This document shows positions 4,750 through 5,577 of a stretch of DNA of 5,577 nucleotides, piece after piece (position 1 is the first letter of the stretch; each line of letters starts with the position of its first letter). The stretch comes from Candidatus Moraniibacteriota bacterium (GTDB lineage: Bacteria > Patescibacteriota > Minisyncoccia > Moranbacterales > GCA-2747515). The notes beneath the pieces are model-generated. The model searched no databases, had not been told where the DNA came from, and worked only from the letters and a program-made list of their open reading frames with translations. The position numbers and the translations under genes were made by a program. Location: positions 1-5,577 of the forward strand of contig JALXES010000062.1 in NCBI GenBank assembly GCA_027069365.1, in the 5' to 3' direction.

Positions 4750-4793
4750 AAAAAAAAGCCGAGGCCCTCCCGTACGGAAGAGTCACCCGACTT
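4750..4793 (-). terminator. Intrinsic terminator inside the surface-gene leader (copy B)
   Basis: On the minus strand, AAGTCGGG (4793-4786) pairs with CTCGGCTT (4763-4756), six Watson-Crick and two G-T pairs. It is followed by a T-run ending at 4750, eight T residues of which two are in the stem. A small inner stem, CTC-CC with GG-GAG, fills the loop. From a start near 4803 it would release an RNA of about 54 nt. It lies at the same place relative to the promoter as terminator A. It could also serve the upstream ParA-like gene, whose stop is at 4841. Confidence 0.65.
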
Positions 4794-4839
4794 CTTTAAC
4801 GACACTAGAAGTATAGCATGCCAAAACGCTTTTGTCAAT
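4779..4839 (-). repeat. 61-bp promoter-leader element, copy B
   Basis: The second copy of the element at 3264-3324, in the same orientation and the same position relative to a downstream minus-strand gene. The small hairpin AGTC-GGGT-GACT (4792-4781) matches AATC-GGGT-GATT of copy A, and one A-T pair is replaced by G-C, a compensatory change. The block begins 2 nt after the stop codon of the ParA-like gene. Copy differences cluster in the -10 box and the first transcribed bases. Confidence 0.75.
4810..4838 (-). promoter_or_regulatory. Near-consensus promoter for the surface protein gene (copy B)
   Basis: On the minus strand, a perfect TTGACA (4838-4833), 17 nt and TATACT (4815-4810) preceded by TGC give a strong extended -10 promoter. 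The predicted start is near 4803, so the leader to the ATG at 4536 is about 267 nt. Confidence 0.8.
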
Positions 4840-4840
4840 A

Positions 4841-5577
4841 TCAGTATGCATGGAGGATTGCAAGCATGCTCTCTGAGAGCGCACCGAACTCATCCTTTGC
4901 TTTTTCGATATTTTCTTTTGTGCCAATTTGCGTCGCCTCAAGCTTCTTGGGATCCACTGTAAAGACTGCATCCCCGGTCTCCTGACAGAGCGCAGGAATG
5001 CGCCCATAATCTTGTATTTCTTGCAGGGCCCTCTCATGCGATGTTGCCACGAGGTCATTTCTGCAATGCTTTTCTGAGAGGTATTTTTGCACAGTTGGCG
5101 GGATTTGTGCAATCCACTTACGATGATCCTTGATTGGCTGCTTTCCATAGACATTGTAAGCGTTGAGAATATAGCCAATGAACAACGCCTCTCCGTTCAG
5201 CACAAACCTACTCTCAATTTCACCGGATAATGCCGCACCTGTATCACGCCAATTACTCTTCCACCGTTCCAGTGTCGTGCCGAGATTTTCAATGCCTTGC
5301 AGACTAAAGGCGTCCGGGTTCATCGGAACAACGAAGTAATCCGTGCCTAAGAGAATGACACGATTGAGCAGTCCCATGGTTGGCGACGTATCAACAACAA
5401 AAATGTCAACCTGCTCCTCCATACCCTTCTTTTTGAGAAAACGATTGATAGCGCTTGTGTTGAAATACCCAATCTGCTCGCCCGCAGCAGCCTGATTGTA
5501 TGCAGTTGTGAGAAGGTTCTCATATGCAGAAAGCCTGATGTCACCACGCACAAGAAAGAGATTTGCAGGGTTTATAC
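4841..5577 (-). CDS. ParA/Soj-family ATPase (partial, N-terminus off window)
   Basis: The minus-strand frame is open from the right edge to a TGA at 4843-4841, giving 244 residues. A GTG at 5551 is only an internal codon, because the conserved text already reads NLFLVRGDIRLSAYE across it, so the true start and the Walker A P-loop lie beyond the window. The stretch VDIFVVDTSPTMGLLNRVIL is the Walker B/switch II region (hhhhDTSP), followed by GTDYFVVPMNPDAFSLQGIENL, typical of ParA/MinD-like ATPases. The C-terminal part (FIGYILNAYNVYGKQPIKD and on) resembles stand-alone chromosomal or plasmid ParA-like proteins. Such ATPases position DNA or protein cargo by nucleotide-dependent dimerisation. 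No ParB follows it; the next gene downstream encodes the secreted surface protein. Whether it partitions DNA here or positions another cargo cannot be said. Confidence 0.85.
   Translation of the reverse strand, partial: INPANLFLVRGDIRLSAYENLLTTAYNQAAAGEQIGYFNTSAINRFLKKKGMEEQVDIFVVDTSPTMGLLNRVILLGTDYFVVPMNPDAFSLQGIENLGTTLERWKSNWRDTGAALSGEIESRFVLNGEALFIGYILNAYNVYGKQPIKDHRKWIAQIPPTVQKYLSEKHCRNDLVATSHERALQEIQDYGRIPALCQETGDAVFTVDPKKLEATQIGTKENIEKAKDEFGALSESMLAILHAY

Noticed and set aside
4674..4763. AAGCCGAG downstream pairing with the terminator arm CTCGGCTT as an antiterminator
   Set aside because: The downstream segment would be transcribed only after the terminator has formed, so it cannot prevent termination. 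It is probably coincidence.
4841..4843. TGA read as glycine (as in some CPR lineages) extending the ParA-like protein
   Set aside because: The other genes contain no in-frame TGA, and read-through here would run into promoter B and reach a TAG within about a dozen codons. The standard code fits.
1..5577. CRISPR arrays, tRNA or rRNA genes, insertion sequences
   Set aside because: No regularly spaced repeats, cloverleaf sequences, rRNA motifs, transposase frames or terminal inverted repeats with target duplications were seen.

Overview
The window looks like a chromosomal stretch of a bacterium with roughly balanced base composition, most plausibly a member of the Candidate Phyla Radiation (Patescibacteria; the Peribacteria/Peregrinibacteria group is one guess). 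The assignment is an inference from four things: the EF-P tip-loop sequence, the complete lack of Shine-Dalgarno sequences ahead of the genes, a secreted beta-rich surface protein of a type I associate with that group, and compact operons. All reading frames fit the standard genetic code.

Left part, 1 to about 950: a multi-pass membrane protein of unknown function reads leftwards off the window. It starts at 760, and its promoter lies so close that the mRNA should be leaderless. A strong extended -10 promoter on the plus strand (781-809) overlaps the same DNA and fires rightwards into a 132-nt structured leader.

Middle, 948-2845: rpsF-ssb-rpsR (ribosomal protein bS6, single-stranded DNA-binding protein, ribosomal protein bS18), the classic bacterial operon. 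A modest hairpin terminator follows, then efp (elongation factor P) and a strong, probably bidirectional terminator. The rpsF leader can fold in competing ways and is a candidate for bS6:bS18 feedback control. A perfect 9-bp inverted repeat sits just before ssb.

Right part, 2846-5577: all genes read leftwards. In transcription order they are a ParA/Soj-type ATPase (entering from the right edge, lacking its P-loop end here), a 330-residue secreted surface protein with a 267-nt leader, and a 70-residue cysteine-rich protein with a hydrophobic tail.

The most unusual signal is a 61-bp element present twice, upstream of the surface protein gene (4779-4839) and upstream of the cysteine-rich gene (3264-3324), about 79% identical (48/61 by hand count). 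Each copy holds a near-consensus promoter, a conserved spacer, a conserved 5' RNA segment with a small GGGT-loop hairpin, and the 5' arm of an intrinsic terminator. Hairpin and terminator share bases, so they exclude each other. This suggests a duplicated attenuator or riboswitch-like leader, or a pair of short terminated RNAs, controlling two cell-surface genes. I do not recognise it as a described RNA family.
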